In this document: piece by piece, positions 35,663-43,810 of the stretch
How positions within the stretch are numbered: position 1 is the stretch's first letter
Layout of the letters: every line of letters starts with the position of its first letter
From: Candidatus Gastranaerophilales bacterium
GTDB lineage: Bacteria; Cyanobacteriota; Vampirovibrionia; Gastranaerophilales; Gastranaerophilaceae
Reading direction: 5' to 3'
DNA: 59,855 nucleotides
Assembly (NCBI GenBank): GCA_944324235.1
Contig: CALUVN010000004.1
Coordinates: forward strand, 1 to 59,855
The notes under the pieces: model-generated
What the model was told of the DNA's origin: nothing
Databases searched by the model: none
What the model saw: only the letters and a program-made list of their open reading frames with translations
Position numbers and translations under genes: made by a program

Positions 35663-36188
35663 AGAGTCTGACTTAAAAGTTCTGTTCACTGAAGAACAAA
35701 TTCAAGCCAAAATAAAAGAACTAGCAGTAGAAATGAACAAATTTTATAATGGCGAAGAAGTTTATGCAATATGCGTGCTGAAAGGTGCAGTTATGTTTGC
35801 GGTAGATCTGGTAAAACATCTGAATATGCCGCTGAAAATGGAATTTATACGACTTTCCAGCTACGGAACAGGTATGACGACCACCGGAAAAGTAAATGCG
35901 GTTGATATATCACTTCCGGATTTAAACGGCAAAAATGTACTTATCATTGAAGACATTGTGGACACAGGATTGACGGCTAAATTCCTAATGGACTTTATGC
36001 ACTGCAATTTTAAGACCAAAAGCACAAAGTTCTGCTCTCTGCTGGATAAAAAAATAACCAGAAAAGTTGATATTGAACCTGACTACTATGGTTTTGAAAT
36101 TGATGACAAATTTCTTGTAGGCTACGGGCTTGACTATGAAGGGTACTACAGAAATCTTCGCTACATCGGATATGTAGATAAAAATTAA
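35652..36188 (+). CDS. hpt: Hypoxanthine-guanine phosphoribosyltransferase
   Basis: Hpt salvages hypoxanthine and guanine using PRPP. The protein has 178 residues with VLKGAVMFAVDLVKHL, MEFIRLSSYGTGMTTTGKV (substrate flap) and the PRPP loop VLIIEDIVDTGLTAKFLMD, then CSLLDKK and VGYGLDYEGYYRNLRYIGYV. AGAGGGAG precedes the ATG. It overlaps the end of tilS. The order tilS-hpt is often followed by ftsH, but here a histidine kinase gene follows. Confidence 0.95.
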   Translation: MEIKESDLKVLFTEEQIQAKIKELAVEMNKFYNGEEVYAICVLKGAVMFAVDLVKHLNMPLKMEFIRLSSYGTGMTTTGKVNAVDISLPDLNGKNVLIIEDIVDTGLTAKFLMDFMHCNFKTKSTKFCSLLDKKITRKVDIEPDYYGFEIDDKFLVGYGLDYEGYYRNLRYIGYVDKN

Positions 36189-36191
36189 ATT

Positions 36192-37349
36192 ATGGATATT
36201 TACAGACAAAGTATAAAAAAAATAAATGACTTTTTTCGGATAAATCTGAGAGATTCTTACTGTATTGATAAAATTTTTGCAGTACTTAACGACATTATTG
36301 CATTTGAATCAGGCTACATTTTTTATGTGTTCCCCGAATACATAAATCTTGAATTTTCCTGTAATAATACGCTGAGTAAAAAAGAATTCATAAATTTGGA
36401 TGAAGTGAAAAAACAACAGGATATAAATTATCTGAATTCGGATTTAAAAATTGACAATACAACATTTGCACATCTTGTTATAACAAGAAAAACCCTATTC
36501 AATGAGGACGAGAAGGCTATATTTAGCACATTATCCGAGGTGATTGCAAGCTTAATAAGAAATATAGAACTTAACAGTATAATATCCCTGCAGGTACAGG
36601 CACAGCAGGAAAGTATAGCAGAACTCAACAAAGCTTATCAGACTATAAAAAAACAAAATAAAAAAATACTTAAAGCTGATAAAATAAAAAGTAACTTCCT
36701 TGCGAATGTCTCGCACGAATTAAGGACACCTTTGAATTCCATAATAGGATTTTCAGACCTGCTATACTCGGACTGCTGCGGCAAACTTAATAAAAAACAA
36801 AAGGATTATGTAAATGATATAAAAATCTCTGGGCTGCACCTTCTGGGAATGATTAATGAAATTCTTGATATGGCAAAAATTGAATCAAATTCAATGAAAA
36901 TGAATACCTCAGACTTTGATATCAAACTCGCTGTTGATGAAGTTTTAAATATATTACGCCCGCTTGCCCTGAAAAAAAATATCAAACTTCTACAAGACAC
37001 GCAATCAGTAACTATCACAGCAGACTACGTAAAAATACAGCAAATTCTGTTTAACCTTTTAAGTAATGCAATAAAATTCACGCCAGAAAACGGAGAAATT
37101 GTAATTTCTGTCAAAAAAGATAAGCAAAATACCGCTATAAGCGTAAAAGATAACGGTATAGGCATAGATAAAAAAGAGATAAAAAAAATATTTAAAAAAT
37201 TTGAGCAGGGTACAAATGCAAAATACACAAATTCAACCGGTTTGGGACTTACAATAACACGAGAACTGGTCAAACTGCATGGCGGAGAAATTACTGTTAC
37301 CAGTGAACCGAACTCCGGTTCAGTGTTTATTGTAAAAATACCTTGTTAA
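36192..37349 (+). CDS. Soluble sensor histidine kinase
   Basis: The 385-residue orphan histidine kinase lacks membrane helices. An N-terminal domain of about 120 residues is probably GAF-like, then comes a coiled coil (LQVQAQQESIAELNKAYQ), HisKA with FLANVSHELRTPLNSIIGFSDLL (phospho-acceptor His), and a HATPase_c domain with N (LFNLLSNAIKFTP), G1 (VKDNGIGIDKKEI) and G2 (STGLGLTITRELVKLHGG) boxes. No response regulator is adjacent. Starts four bases after hpt, so it is at the end of the 30341-37349 operon. The input signal is unknown. Confidence 0.93.
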   Translation: MDIYRQSIKKINDFFRINLRDSYCIDKIFAVLNDIIAFESGYIFYVFPEYINLEFSCNNTLSKKEFINLDEVKKQQDINYLNSDLKIDNTTFAHLVITRKTLFNEDEKAIFSTLSEVIASLIRNIELNSIISLQVQAQQESIAELNKAYQTIKKQNKKILKADKIKSNFLANVSHELRTPLNSIIGFSDLLYSDCCGKLNKKQKDYVNDIKISGLHLLGMINEILDMAKIESNSMKMNTSDFDIKLAVDEVLNILRPLALKKNIKLLQDTQSVTITADYVKIQQILFNLLSNAIKFTPENGEIVISVKKDKQNTAISVKDNGIGIDKKEIKKIFKKFEQGTNAKYTNSTGLGLTITRELVKLHGGEITVTSEPNSGSVFIVKIPC

Positions 37350-37405
37350 ACCTGCTAAAATATGGTAAGATAATAAAAAATATTAGTTTATGAGAGGGTT
37401 GGAAT

Positions 37406-38158
37406 ATGGCATCAATAAAAGACGCAATTGAAGAATGCATTATGGATAGAAACGCGGTATTTAAGTATCTTATAATTGCTGTTCCGCTGTATATGACGTA
37501 CAATACCTCATTAAACGGTATAAAAGAGGGTTCTGCCATTCTGGAAAAACTTTCATCTTTAACATCAGCAGATCCTTACTGGGGAAGCGCAGCTGCATTA
37601 ATTCTGTTCGGAATGGCGTTGATTACAACACACAATGTTATCAACACAAACAACCACGTGTTACCTACTGCAAATATATTCAGTTTTGCATTTCAAACGA
37701 TAATAGGATTTATCTCATTAATCCCTGCAATCGTTTTTTATTCACTGGTACCGGGAATACTAATCGCAAATTTGTCAAAAGTTGTCCCTGAAAATATTGC
37801 TAATCCGATTAATTTTATAATTACAGCAATATGCCAGTTTTGCATATTTTCTGCTTACATTATGTATTCAAAAAAATACCAATTCAAAGATTCGCTTAAT
37901 TTTCAACTTACATTCAGCACAATTGTTGAAACATCCATAAGTATATTATACTGCTTGATTTTACTATTTCTGGTAAACATGGTTACTACAGGATTTGTTA
38001 TTTACGTATTCTGGATATTTAAGCTTTTAGGTACACCTTTATTCACATACATACTCGCGTTCATGACCGTACTAAACACTGCAATTTTTGCTCACTGCCT
38101 TGCACAGGTAGGGTATGAAAAAATTATTAAAGAAGAAAATAAAGATAGAATTATTTAG
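37406..38158 (+). CDS. Polytopic membrane protein of unknown function
   Basis: The 250-residue protein has about six membrane helices and only short loops, with no recognisable transporter or enzyme motif. A small N-terminal helix ([16 protein letters not shown]) precedes the first membrane segment. AGAGGG precedes the ATG. Overall layout resembles the DUF4013 type of helical membrane proteins, without clear sequence support. Its stop overlaps the 3' end of convergent uvrB by eight bases. Confidence 0.75.
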   Translation: MASIKDAIEECIMDRNAVFKYLIIAVPLYMTYNTSLNGIKEGSAILEKLSSLTSADPYWGSAAALILFGMALITTHNVINTNNHVLPTANIFSFAFQTIIGFISLIPAIVFYSLVPGILIANLSKVVPENIANPINFIITAICQFCIFSAYIMYSKKYQFKDSLNFQLTFSTIVETSISILYCLILLFLVNMVTTGFVIYVFWIFKLLGTPLFTYILAFMTVLNTAIFAHCLAQVGYEKIIKEENKDRII

Positions 38159-40136
38159 CCATTTCTCTAAGCTTTTTAAGTTGGTCACGAATTTCAGCTG
38201 CACGTTCAAAGTCTAGAATTTTAGCAGCTTTGTGCATATCTTTTTCAAGTTTATCAATAAGCTTAGGTAAATCCTTCTTATCAATCCCCATATCAACCAT
38301 TTCTTCAGCGACAATATCTTCAAGATCTCTATAACTTGCAACAAGAGAAAGAAGATTATTTTCAATAGGCTTTTTGATAGTTTGCGGAACTATACCGTAC
38401 TTTTTGTTATAAGCCATTTGAATATCACGTCTTCTGTTTGTTTCATCAATGGCTTTTTGCATTGAATCCGTAATTTTATCGGCATACATAATAACTTCAC
38501 CGCAAGCATTACGCGCGGCACGACCGATAGTTTGAATAAGACTGGTTTCAGAACGCAAAAATCCTTCTTTATCTGCATCCATAATGGCAACGAGCGAAAC
38601 TTCAGGGATATCAAGCCCTTCTCTCAACAAGTTTACCCCGATTAAAACGTCAAATTCACCAAGCCTCAAATCACGCAAAATTTCAACGCGTTCAAGCGAC
38701 TGAATTTCACTGTGCAAGTATCTTACCCTGATACCTTCCTGAATAAAATAATCGGTTAAATCTTCTGCCATACGCTTTGTCAAAGTAGTAATAAGCACTC
38801 TTTCATTTTTGGCAGCACGTTTTTCAATTTCCGTTTTTAAATCAGAAATTTGGGTATCAATAGGTCTGACATGGATTTTAGGATCGACAAGACCTGTCGG
38901 ACGAATAATCTGTTCAACCATGCGTTCTGATGTTTTTCGCTCAAATTCACCCGGAGTAGCAGAAATATAAATTTTTTGCCCTACCTTAGCAAAAAACTCA
39001 TCTTCTCTAAGCGGTCTGTTATCTTTTGCACACGGCAATCTGAAACCGTACGAAATAAGCGTATCTTTTCTTGCTGCATCACCATGGCTCATACCTTTCA
39101 ACTGCGGAAGGGTAACGTGCGACTCATCAATTACCGTAAGAAAATCCCCCCTGAAGTAATCAAGCAATGTAGCAGGCGCAGATCCCGGAGGACGCCGCTC
39201 AATTATTCTTGAATAATTTTCAATACCTGAGCAGTAGCCCATTTCCTTTATCATTTCCATATCATATTTTACACGCTGTTCAAGACGCTGAGCCTCAATC
39301 AGTTTATTTTCGCTTTGAAGCTCAGCAAGTCTGTTTTTAAGTTCCTGACGGATGAGCCCTATGGTCTCATCGACATTTTCATCATAGGAAAGATAATGTA
39401 CAGCAGGATAAATAACTGTAGTTTGCGGAGTTTCAATAATTTCACCCGTCACATTGTCGATACGGACAATTTTTTCAACTTCATCTCCAAAGAAATAAAT
39501 TCGAGTGATAATTTTTTCGTAAGAAGGCATAATCTCGACAATGTCGCCTCTTGCTCTGAATGTAGATCGCTCCAGCACAAGATCATTTCTTGTATATTGA
39601 ACACTGATTAAGTGTCTTAAAAGGTCATCTCTATCTATATTATCCCCGACATTGATTTCTACAGAACCGCGAAAATAGTTTTCAGGAAGACCCAAGCCGT
39701 AAATACAACTGACAGATGCAATAATTATTACATCATTACGCTCATAAAGACTGCGAGTTGTATTGTGACGCAATCTGTCAATCTCTTCATTAATAGATGC
39801 AGATTTTTCAATATAAGTATCCGTACGCGGAATATATGCTTCCGGCTGATAGTAGTCGTAATAACTTATAAAGTATTCAACAGCATTATCAGGAAAAAGT
39901 TCTTTAAATTCGTTATATAACTGAGCTGCAAGTGTCTTGTTATGAGCGATAATAAGAGTTGGTTTCTGAATCTTTTCAATAACATTTGCAATAGTAAAGG
40001 TTTTACCTGAACCCGTAATACCGAGCAATGTCTGCGCATCAAAACCCGAATTTAAACCGTCAACAAGTTCAGCAATAGCTTTGGGCTGATCTCCGGACGG
40101 GCTGTATTTTGAATTAATTACAAACTTTTTATCCAT
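38151..40136 (-). CDS. uvrB: Excinuclease ABC subunit B
   Basis: UvrB is the damage-verification helicase of nucleotide excision repair. It has 661 residues with Walker A GITGSGKT, the [17 protein letters not shown] motif, the beta-hairpin region [69 protein letters not shown] and [10 protein letters not shown], plus the C-terminal UVR motif ([15 protein letters not shown]) that binds UvrC. The start ATG lies six bases after a TAAAAT -10 box and has no ribosome site. Complete and of normal length. Confidence 0.97.
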   Translation of the reverse strand: MDKKFVINSKYSPSGDQPKAIAELVDGLNSGFDAQTLLGITGSGKTFTIANVIEKIQKPTLIIAHNKTLAAQLYNEFKELFPDNAVEYFISYYDYYQPEAYIPRTDTYIEKSASINEEIDRLRHNTTRSLYERNDVIIIASVSCIYGLGLPENYFRGSVEINVGDNIDRDDLLRHLISVQYTRNDLVLERSTFRARGDIVEIMPSYEKIITRIYFFGDEVEKIVRIDNVTGEIIETPQTTVIYPAVHYLSYDENVDETIGLIRQELKNRLAELQSENKLIEAQRLEQRVKYDMEMIKEMGYCSGIENYSRIIERRPPGSAPATLLDYFRGDFLTVIDESHVTLPQLKGMSHGDAARKDTLISYGFRLPCAKDNRPLREDEFFAKVGQKIYISATPGEFERKTSERMVEQIIRPTGLVDPKIHVRPIDTQISDLKTEIEKRAAKNERVLITTLTKRMAEDLTDYFIQEGIRVRYLHSEIQSLERVEILRDLRLGEFDVLIGVNLLREGLDIPEVSLVAIMDADKEGFLRSETSLIQTIGRAARNACGEVIMYADKITDSMQKAIDETNRRRDIQMAYNKKYGIVPQTIKKPIENNLLSLVASYRDLEDIVAEEMVDMGIDKKDLPKLIDKLEKDMHKAAKILDFERAAEIRDQLKKLREMAK

Positions 40137-40142
40137 AATTCA

Positions 40143-40171
40143 ATTTTAGCCCAATTAAAAAAAATTTACAA
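40143..40171 (-). promoter_or_regulatory. Promoter of uvrB, leaderless arrangement
   Basis: Minus strand TTGTAA (40166-40171), 17-base spacer, TAAAAT (40143-40148), then six bases to ATG. No LexA-like box was evident. Confidence 0.75.
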
Positions 40172-40232
40172 AAGACTAGCAAAATTTTTTTTTTACAGAG
40201 ATTATATATATAGACAACCTATAGGAATCAGA

Positions 40233-41297
40233 ATGTTGATAAAACCAATTGCATTTACGTCAATAGAAAATAACCCAGCCCAAAATGCAAAAGAAACCAT
40301 TAAACCAAGCCCCCCTAAGCAAGATACTGAGGCTGATTATCAAGATCCGCTTAACGACTGGAAGTTAAGAGCTCTGTCATACTCTAACGAAATAGGTGCA
40401 GCACTGAATGTAATTACCCCTCGATTAGGTGCAGCACTCTGGATTCCGACATTTATGTATCTCGGGGCAGACATTTATGATAAATACAAAAATGACAAAG
40501 ATGTCTACAGTCCAAGCAGCAAAAGAGGTTTAGAACAGGTAATTTCCCAATCGGTATCCAGCATTCTGCTGCCTGCAATACCTATTCTTGTAGGACAAAA
40601 AATGACTTCTCCGGTCGGAAAAATCTTCAGTGACAGACTTTCTATTAATGAAAAAGATGCTGCAATAAATGAAATTAACTTATTTATTGACCAGATTCCC
40701 AATAATGTTTTTGACAATAAAGATTTGTACAAAGAAAAACTCAGAAATACTATTCAAAACAGAATTAACGTAATTAAACACGATATTAAAACCGATAATA
40801 TTTTCAAAAAAATATATAAGTATCTGAATGGTGACTATGCTCTATGGAACACAAAAGAAGCCAGAATTGAAAAATTTATAGAACAAAACTGCAATGAGAT
40901 ATTTTCAATAAAAGAAAATTTAGATAAAGGTGTTAGAGACGAAAAACTCTCCAAAAAACTATTTAATGAATATACAGAAGAAGTATTACTGAAACAGAGA
41001 TTGTATGGAGATGACAGCACGCGTCAGTCATTAAGAAAAGTTTTGAAAAAATATGAAAACACGAAAATTTTCAGAAACAAATTAATCAAAACCTTTGGCG
41101 GTATAGCAGCACTTATACTGCTTATCAAACCGATTGATAACTTTACACAAAATCTTGTAATTGACAAATTCGTAGATCCCGGTATAGATAGAATCAACGA
41201 AAGGCTTTCTGAAAGTAACCTGCTGAGAAGAAAAATTATGACTCAAGAAAACGGAACTCCTGTACCGTCGGAACAATCCGAAAAAACAGATGCCTAA
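40233..41297 (+). CDS. Lineage-specific membrane-associated protein
   Basis: The 354-residue protein has no known family. A short N-terminal leader (MLIKPIAFTSIENNPAQNAK) and a Pro-rich stretch are followed by two weakly hydrophobic segments around 60-80 and 95-125 (AALWIPTFMYLGADIYDKYK; VSSILLPAIPILVGQKMTSP), a central helical charged domain, and a hydrophobic segment near 295-315 (IAALILLIKPIDNF). The first segment resembles the W-x-P-A-x-Y block of the 43811-46144 protein, and the last segment resembles its LVVMGMVMPFLNN region, so they may be distant paralogues. ATAGGA precedes the ATG; an ATTATATATATAG element lies near 40200. Confidence 0.75.
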   Translation: MLIKPIAFTSIENNPAQNAKETIKPSPPKQDTEADYQDPLNDWKLRALSYSNEIGAALNVITPRLGAALWIPTFMYLGADIYDKYKNDKDVYSPSSKRGLEQVISQSVSSILLPAIPILVGQKMTSPVGKIFSDRLSINEKDAAINEINLFIDQIPNNVFDNKDLYKEKLRNTIQNRINVIKHDIKTDNIFKKIYKYLNGDYALWNTKEARIEKFIEQNCNEIFSIKENLDKGVRDEKLSKKLFNEYTEEVLLKQRLYGDDSTRQSLRKVLKKYENTKIFRNKLIKTFGGIAALILLIKPIDNFTQNLVIDKFVDPGIDRINERLSESNLLRRKIMTQENGTPVPSEQSEKTDA

Positions 41298-42376
41298 TTA
41301 TTATATCTTGATTTTAGACCCGAGTTATCGGAAAAACGAGCAAGCAACTCGGAAATTCCGGCAGGAGATATATCCTCAACTTTATCAAACTTAATCCCGT
41401 CCTCTTTGTTCACAATATATATATCAAAAGAGATATCAGAAATATTCCCGCAAGAATTTTTTAATTCCAGAATAATATCAAACTTTGAAAACAGACGTTC
41501 TCTTGCCTTAATCGGATATAGGTTTAACTCTTTTGCATAAACTCCTGTAAGTTTTTCAACACAATCATCAACGTCTTCGCTTCTCATATAAACTCTGGAA
41601 TAGCAGCATGCATTTGATAAATTTGTAATAACATAGGGTAAAAATTCATTTTGAATTTCATCGACAAACATAAAATCAGGCTTAAATCGCAAAACATTAT
41701 CAAAAACAGAAGAAAATTCGTTTCTGTCGCGTATAAATTCAGTCTGTAGAGCAATTACACCGTTATCGTCAGGATTGTACATTTTTGAATGCTGAAGCAG
41801 CACTGCTCTGCGATTTACACCAGCAAAATCAAACATATCGCTTAAGGCAACCAAACAATCCGATACAGGAGAAAAACCTGAACCTGTAATAAGGATATTA
41901 GCATTTAAAAGCAAAAATGACGATAACATTGAATTGTTTGCATCCGAAGAACAACTATTTTTTAAGGTAAAAAATTCGGAATTACCGTTAAATATAGCTG
42001 AAACTAGAATATTATCATATCGGAAACAAAGAGATTTTAAAGGCGAATCGAAACTGACACCGCGAAGTTCGAAAATATTATTTTTTAATTGTGCCATCTG
42101 CTCTTCATCAAGAGTTTTCACAAAACATGAAAAACCGTCCGATGTTTCAAGATAAACATCTCCTGAATCATAGATATAAATCGTGTTATTCCCGTCATCA
42201 TATTCAAGAAGTGAAGATAGCCCAAGAAAATAATCATCACTCAATATATCTGAAAAATCATCATCAGTCTTTGACTTTATAAATTCAGAGAGTGAAAGCG
42301 TTTCTTCTGCAGGTAAATCAGCATTAAAATCAGTATTTGGGGTATATATTCCCTGAAATCTATCCTGTAATCCCAT
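41294..42376 (-). CDS. Degenerate CpaF/TadA-like secretion ATPase homologue
   Basis: The 360-residue protein shows the CpaF/TadA plan without its nucleotide-binding residues. At 159-173 the segment ANILITGSGFSPVSD stands where CpaF has the Walker A (nILItGgtGSGKTT); Gly-Lys-Thr is lost. At 228-241 VLRFKPDFMFVDEIQ corresponds to the CpaF LRmRPDriivGEvR box, keeping the Glu. Segments between match in spacing (NRRAVLLQHSKMYN for the eRvvtiEDt.EL strand). It is translated 12 bases after a CpaE/TadZ-like gene, the usual partner of CpaF. It may be a structural or regulatory pseudo-ATPase. Homology by eye, function inferred. Confidence 0.6.
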   Translation of the reverse strand: MGLQDRFQGIYTPNTDFNADLPAEETLSLSEFIKSKTDDDFSDILSDDYFLGLSSLLEYDDGNNTIYIYDSGDVYLETSDGFSCFVKTLDEEQMAQLKNNIFELRGVSFDSPLKSLCFRYDNILVSAIFNGNSEFFTLKNSCSSDANNSMLSSFLLLNANILITGSGFSPVSDCLVALSDMFDFAGVNRRAVLLQHSKMYNPDDNGVIALQTEFIRDRNEFSSVFDNVLRFKPDFMFVDEIQNEFLPYVITNLSNACCYSRVYMRSEDVDDCVEKLTGVYAKELNLYPIKARERLFSKFDIILELKNSCGNISDISFDIYIVNKEDGIKFDKVEDISPAGISELLARFSDNSGLKSRYNN

Positions 42377-42388
42377 AAATTAAACCTC

Positions 42389-43555
42389 TCAGGTATTCAT
42401 TTTTCGTTCAAAATCTGCTCTAAATATATTATCTGTCAAATATAATGCAAAGTCTCTATACGATTTTGCAATGTTTGAAGAAGGATTAAGCTCAACTACA
42501 GGAATACCTTTATTTATAGCAGACATCATCGTAAAGTAGTTATTTGGAATTCTCCAGTATATTTTGCGTCCGAGAACTTTTTCAACATCGGCAGAAGTTA
42601 CTTCGTCATTCTCCATATAGCGGTTTATCAATATCTGCACCTTATCTTTATGATACCCGAGTTTTTCAAACAGTTCTAAACATCTTTGACAATTCCGCAT
42701 AGCAGGGAGGTTTGCAACGGCCGTCAATAAAATAATATTTGATTTTTCAAGAGCCGTAAGCGTCTTGTCGTCAAAAGCCGAGGCTGCATCAATAATTATA
42801 TACGCAAAAGTACGGCCCAAAATATCAATAAGCTTTGAAATTTGTTTTGGAGAAACATCATCAGCCATCCTGAAAAAAGGTGGATCAGCAAGCACATACA
42901 AGGATGTCTCTTTATACTTTTCCATAGTGCTAAGCAAAAAATCACCGTTAATTTTATCAAGATTATCAAGCATATATGAAATATTAAAAGATGGTTTCAT
43001 ATCCAAAAAAGTAGTAACGTCACCAAGCTGAAAATTTAAATCAACAAGCGCAACATTTTCTCTTGTTGTTTTAGCAATTTCAAGTGCAAGATTTGTGGCG
43101 ATAGAGGTTTTGCCGATTCCTCCCTTATTAGAAAATACTGATATTACCCTGCACTTAGACTCCTCTTTGAACGAACCAGCAAAAGAGTCATACATTTTTT
43201 TCATAATCTGTTCGAACTCGGAGCGAATAAGCGGATACGAAACAAATTCTCTTGCGCCTGCTCTCATTAGTTTCACCATAAGTTCAACTGACGGATTTTC
43301 TGAAACAATCAAAATTTTGCAGTCGGAAACTTCTGATGAAACCTTTGTAATAAAATCAATTTTTTGTTCAGCAGCGGTGTCCATATCAACAATTAAGACC
43401 GTTTTAGGTGATGAATTTACAATATCAAAACACGATGAAAAATCAGAAACAACACCTTTGCAATCAAACAGCGCAGTATCCTTTATGAACATATTAATTA
43501 TATTAGCCGTCTGTAAATTGTCAGACAAAACAATACTTGAAACATTATTAACCAT
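42389..43555 (-). CDS. CpaE/TadZ-like MinD-family ATPase
   Basis: The protein has 388 residues from ATG 43555. Residues 1-125 form a receiver-like domain (VLIVDMD, with Asp58; AGAREFVSYPL), as in CpaE/TadZ, which polar-localise Tad pilus machinery. The MinD-type ATPase has the deviant Walker A KGGIGKT (144-150), NVALVDLNFQLGDVTTFLDMKPS, YIIIDAASAFDDKTLTALEKSN and the ILINRYMEN motif. An upstream extension (TTG 43579) runs through the -10 box and is rejected. The partner gene 41294 follows. No pilin or other Tad genes are visible in this window. Confidence 0.85.
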   Translation of the reverse strand: MVNNVSSIVLSDNLQTANIINMFIKDTALFDCKGVVSDFSSCFDIVNSSPKTVLIVDMDTAAEQKIDFITKVSSEVSDCKILIVSENPSVELMVKLMRAGAREFVSYPLIRSEFEQIMKKMYDSFAGSFKEESKCRVISVFSNKGGIGKTSIATNLALEIAKTTRENVALVDLNFQLGDVTTFLDMKPSFNISYMLDNLDKINGDFLLSTMEKYKETSLYVLADPPFFRMADDVSPKQISKLIDILGRTFAYIIIDAASAFDDKTLTALEKSNIILLTAVANLPAMRNCQRCLELFEKLGYHKDKVQILINRYMENDEVTSADVEKVLGRKIYWRIPNNYFTMMSAINKGIPVVELNPSSNIAKSYRDFALYLTDNIFRADFERKMNT

Positions 43556-43561
43556 ACAAGA

Positions 43562-43590
43562 ATTATAACATTTCGTCAAAAATCTGGCAA
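43562..43590 (-). promoter_or_regulatory. Promoter of the cpaE-like gene, leaderless arrangement
   Basis: Minus strand TTGCCA (43585-43590), 17-base spacer, TATAAT (43562-43567), six bases to ATG 43555. The T-run of the upstream RNA gene ends one base from the -35. Confidence 0.78.
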
Positions 43591-43591
43591 T

Positions 43592-43770
43592 AAAAAAGCC
43601 CTATACAGATGTGATTTTGTTACCTGCGCGGCTCGCAGGTGGGTGAACGCCTCGGATAATCCGTTTCCCGCTGGCGATTGAAACAATCGGCGGGTATACT
43701 TCAACACCGTTAGAGTCAATTCTCCCTGTTAATAAAGATGTAGGAACAAAATTAGACATCCATACAGAGC
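43592..43770 (-). ncRNA. ssrS: Structured RNA of about 179 nt, 6S-like
   Basis: A sigma-70 promoter (43777-43805) starts an RNA of about 179 nt that ends in a T-run at 43592-43597. Its ends pair: 43745-43767 with 43601-43621 (about 18 pairs, with AACAAAAT perfectly matched). Inside are hairpins ACCTGCG/CGCAGGT (43622-43640) and CCCGC/GCGGG enclosing CGATTG/CAATCG (43667-43694). Length, closed-end rod and isolation from ORFs fit 6S RNA, which binds RNA polymerase. I could not match a conserved 6S sequence by eye, so the RNA call is firmer than the 6S call. Confidence 0.6.
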
Positions 43771-43776
43771 AATTTT

Positions 43777-43805
43777 ATTATAACATATTTGAATTAAGTA
43801 TTCAA
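43777..43805 (-). promoter_or_regulatory. Promoter of the 6S-like RNA
   Basis: Minus strand TTGAAT (43800-43805), 17-base spacer, TATAAT (43777-43782); expected start about 43770. The -35 lies just after the stop of the 43811-46144 gene. Confidence 0.8.
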
Positions 43806-43810
43806 CCTAC

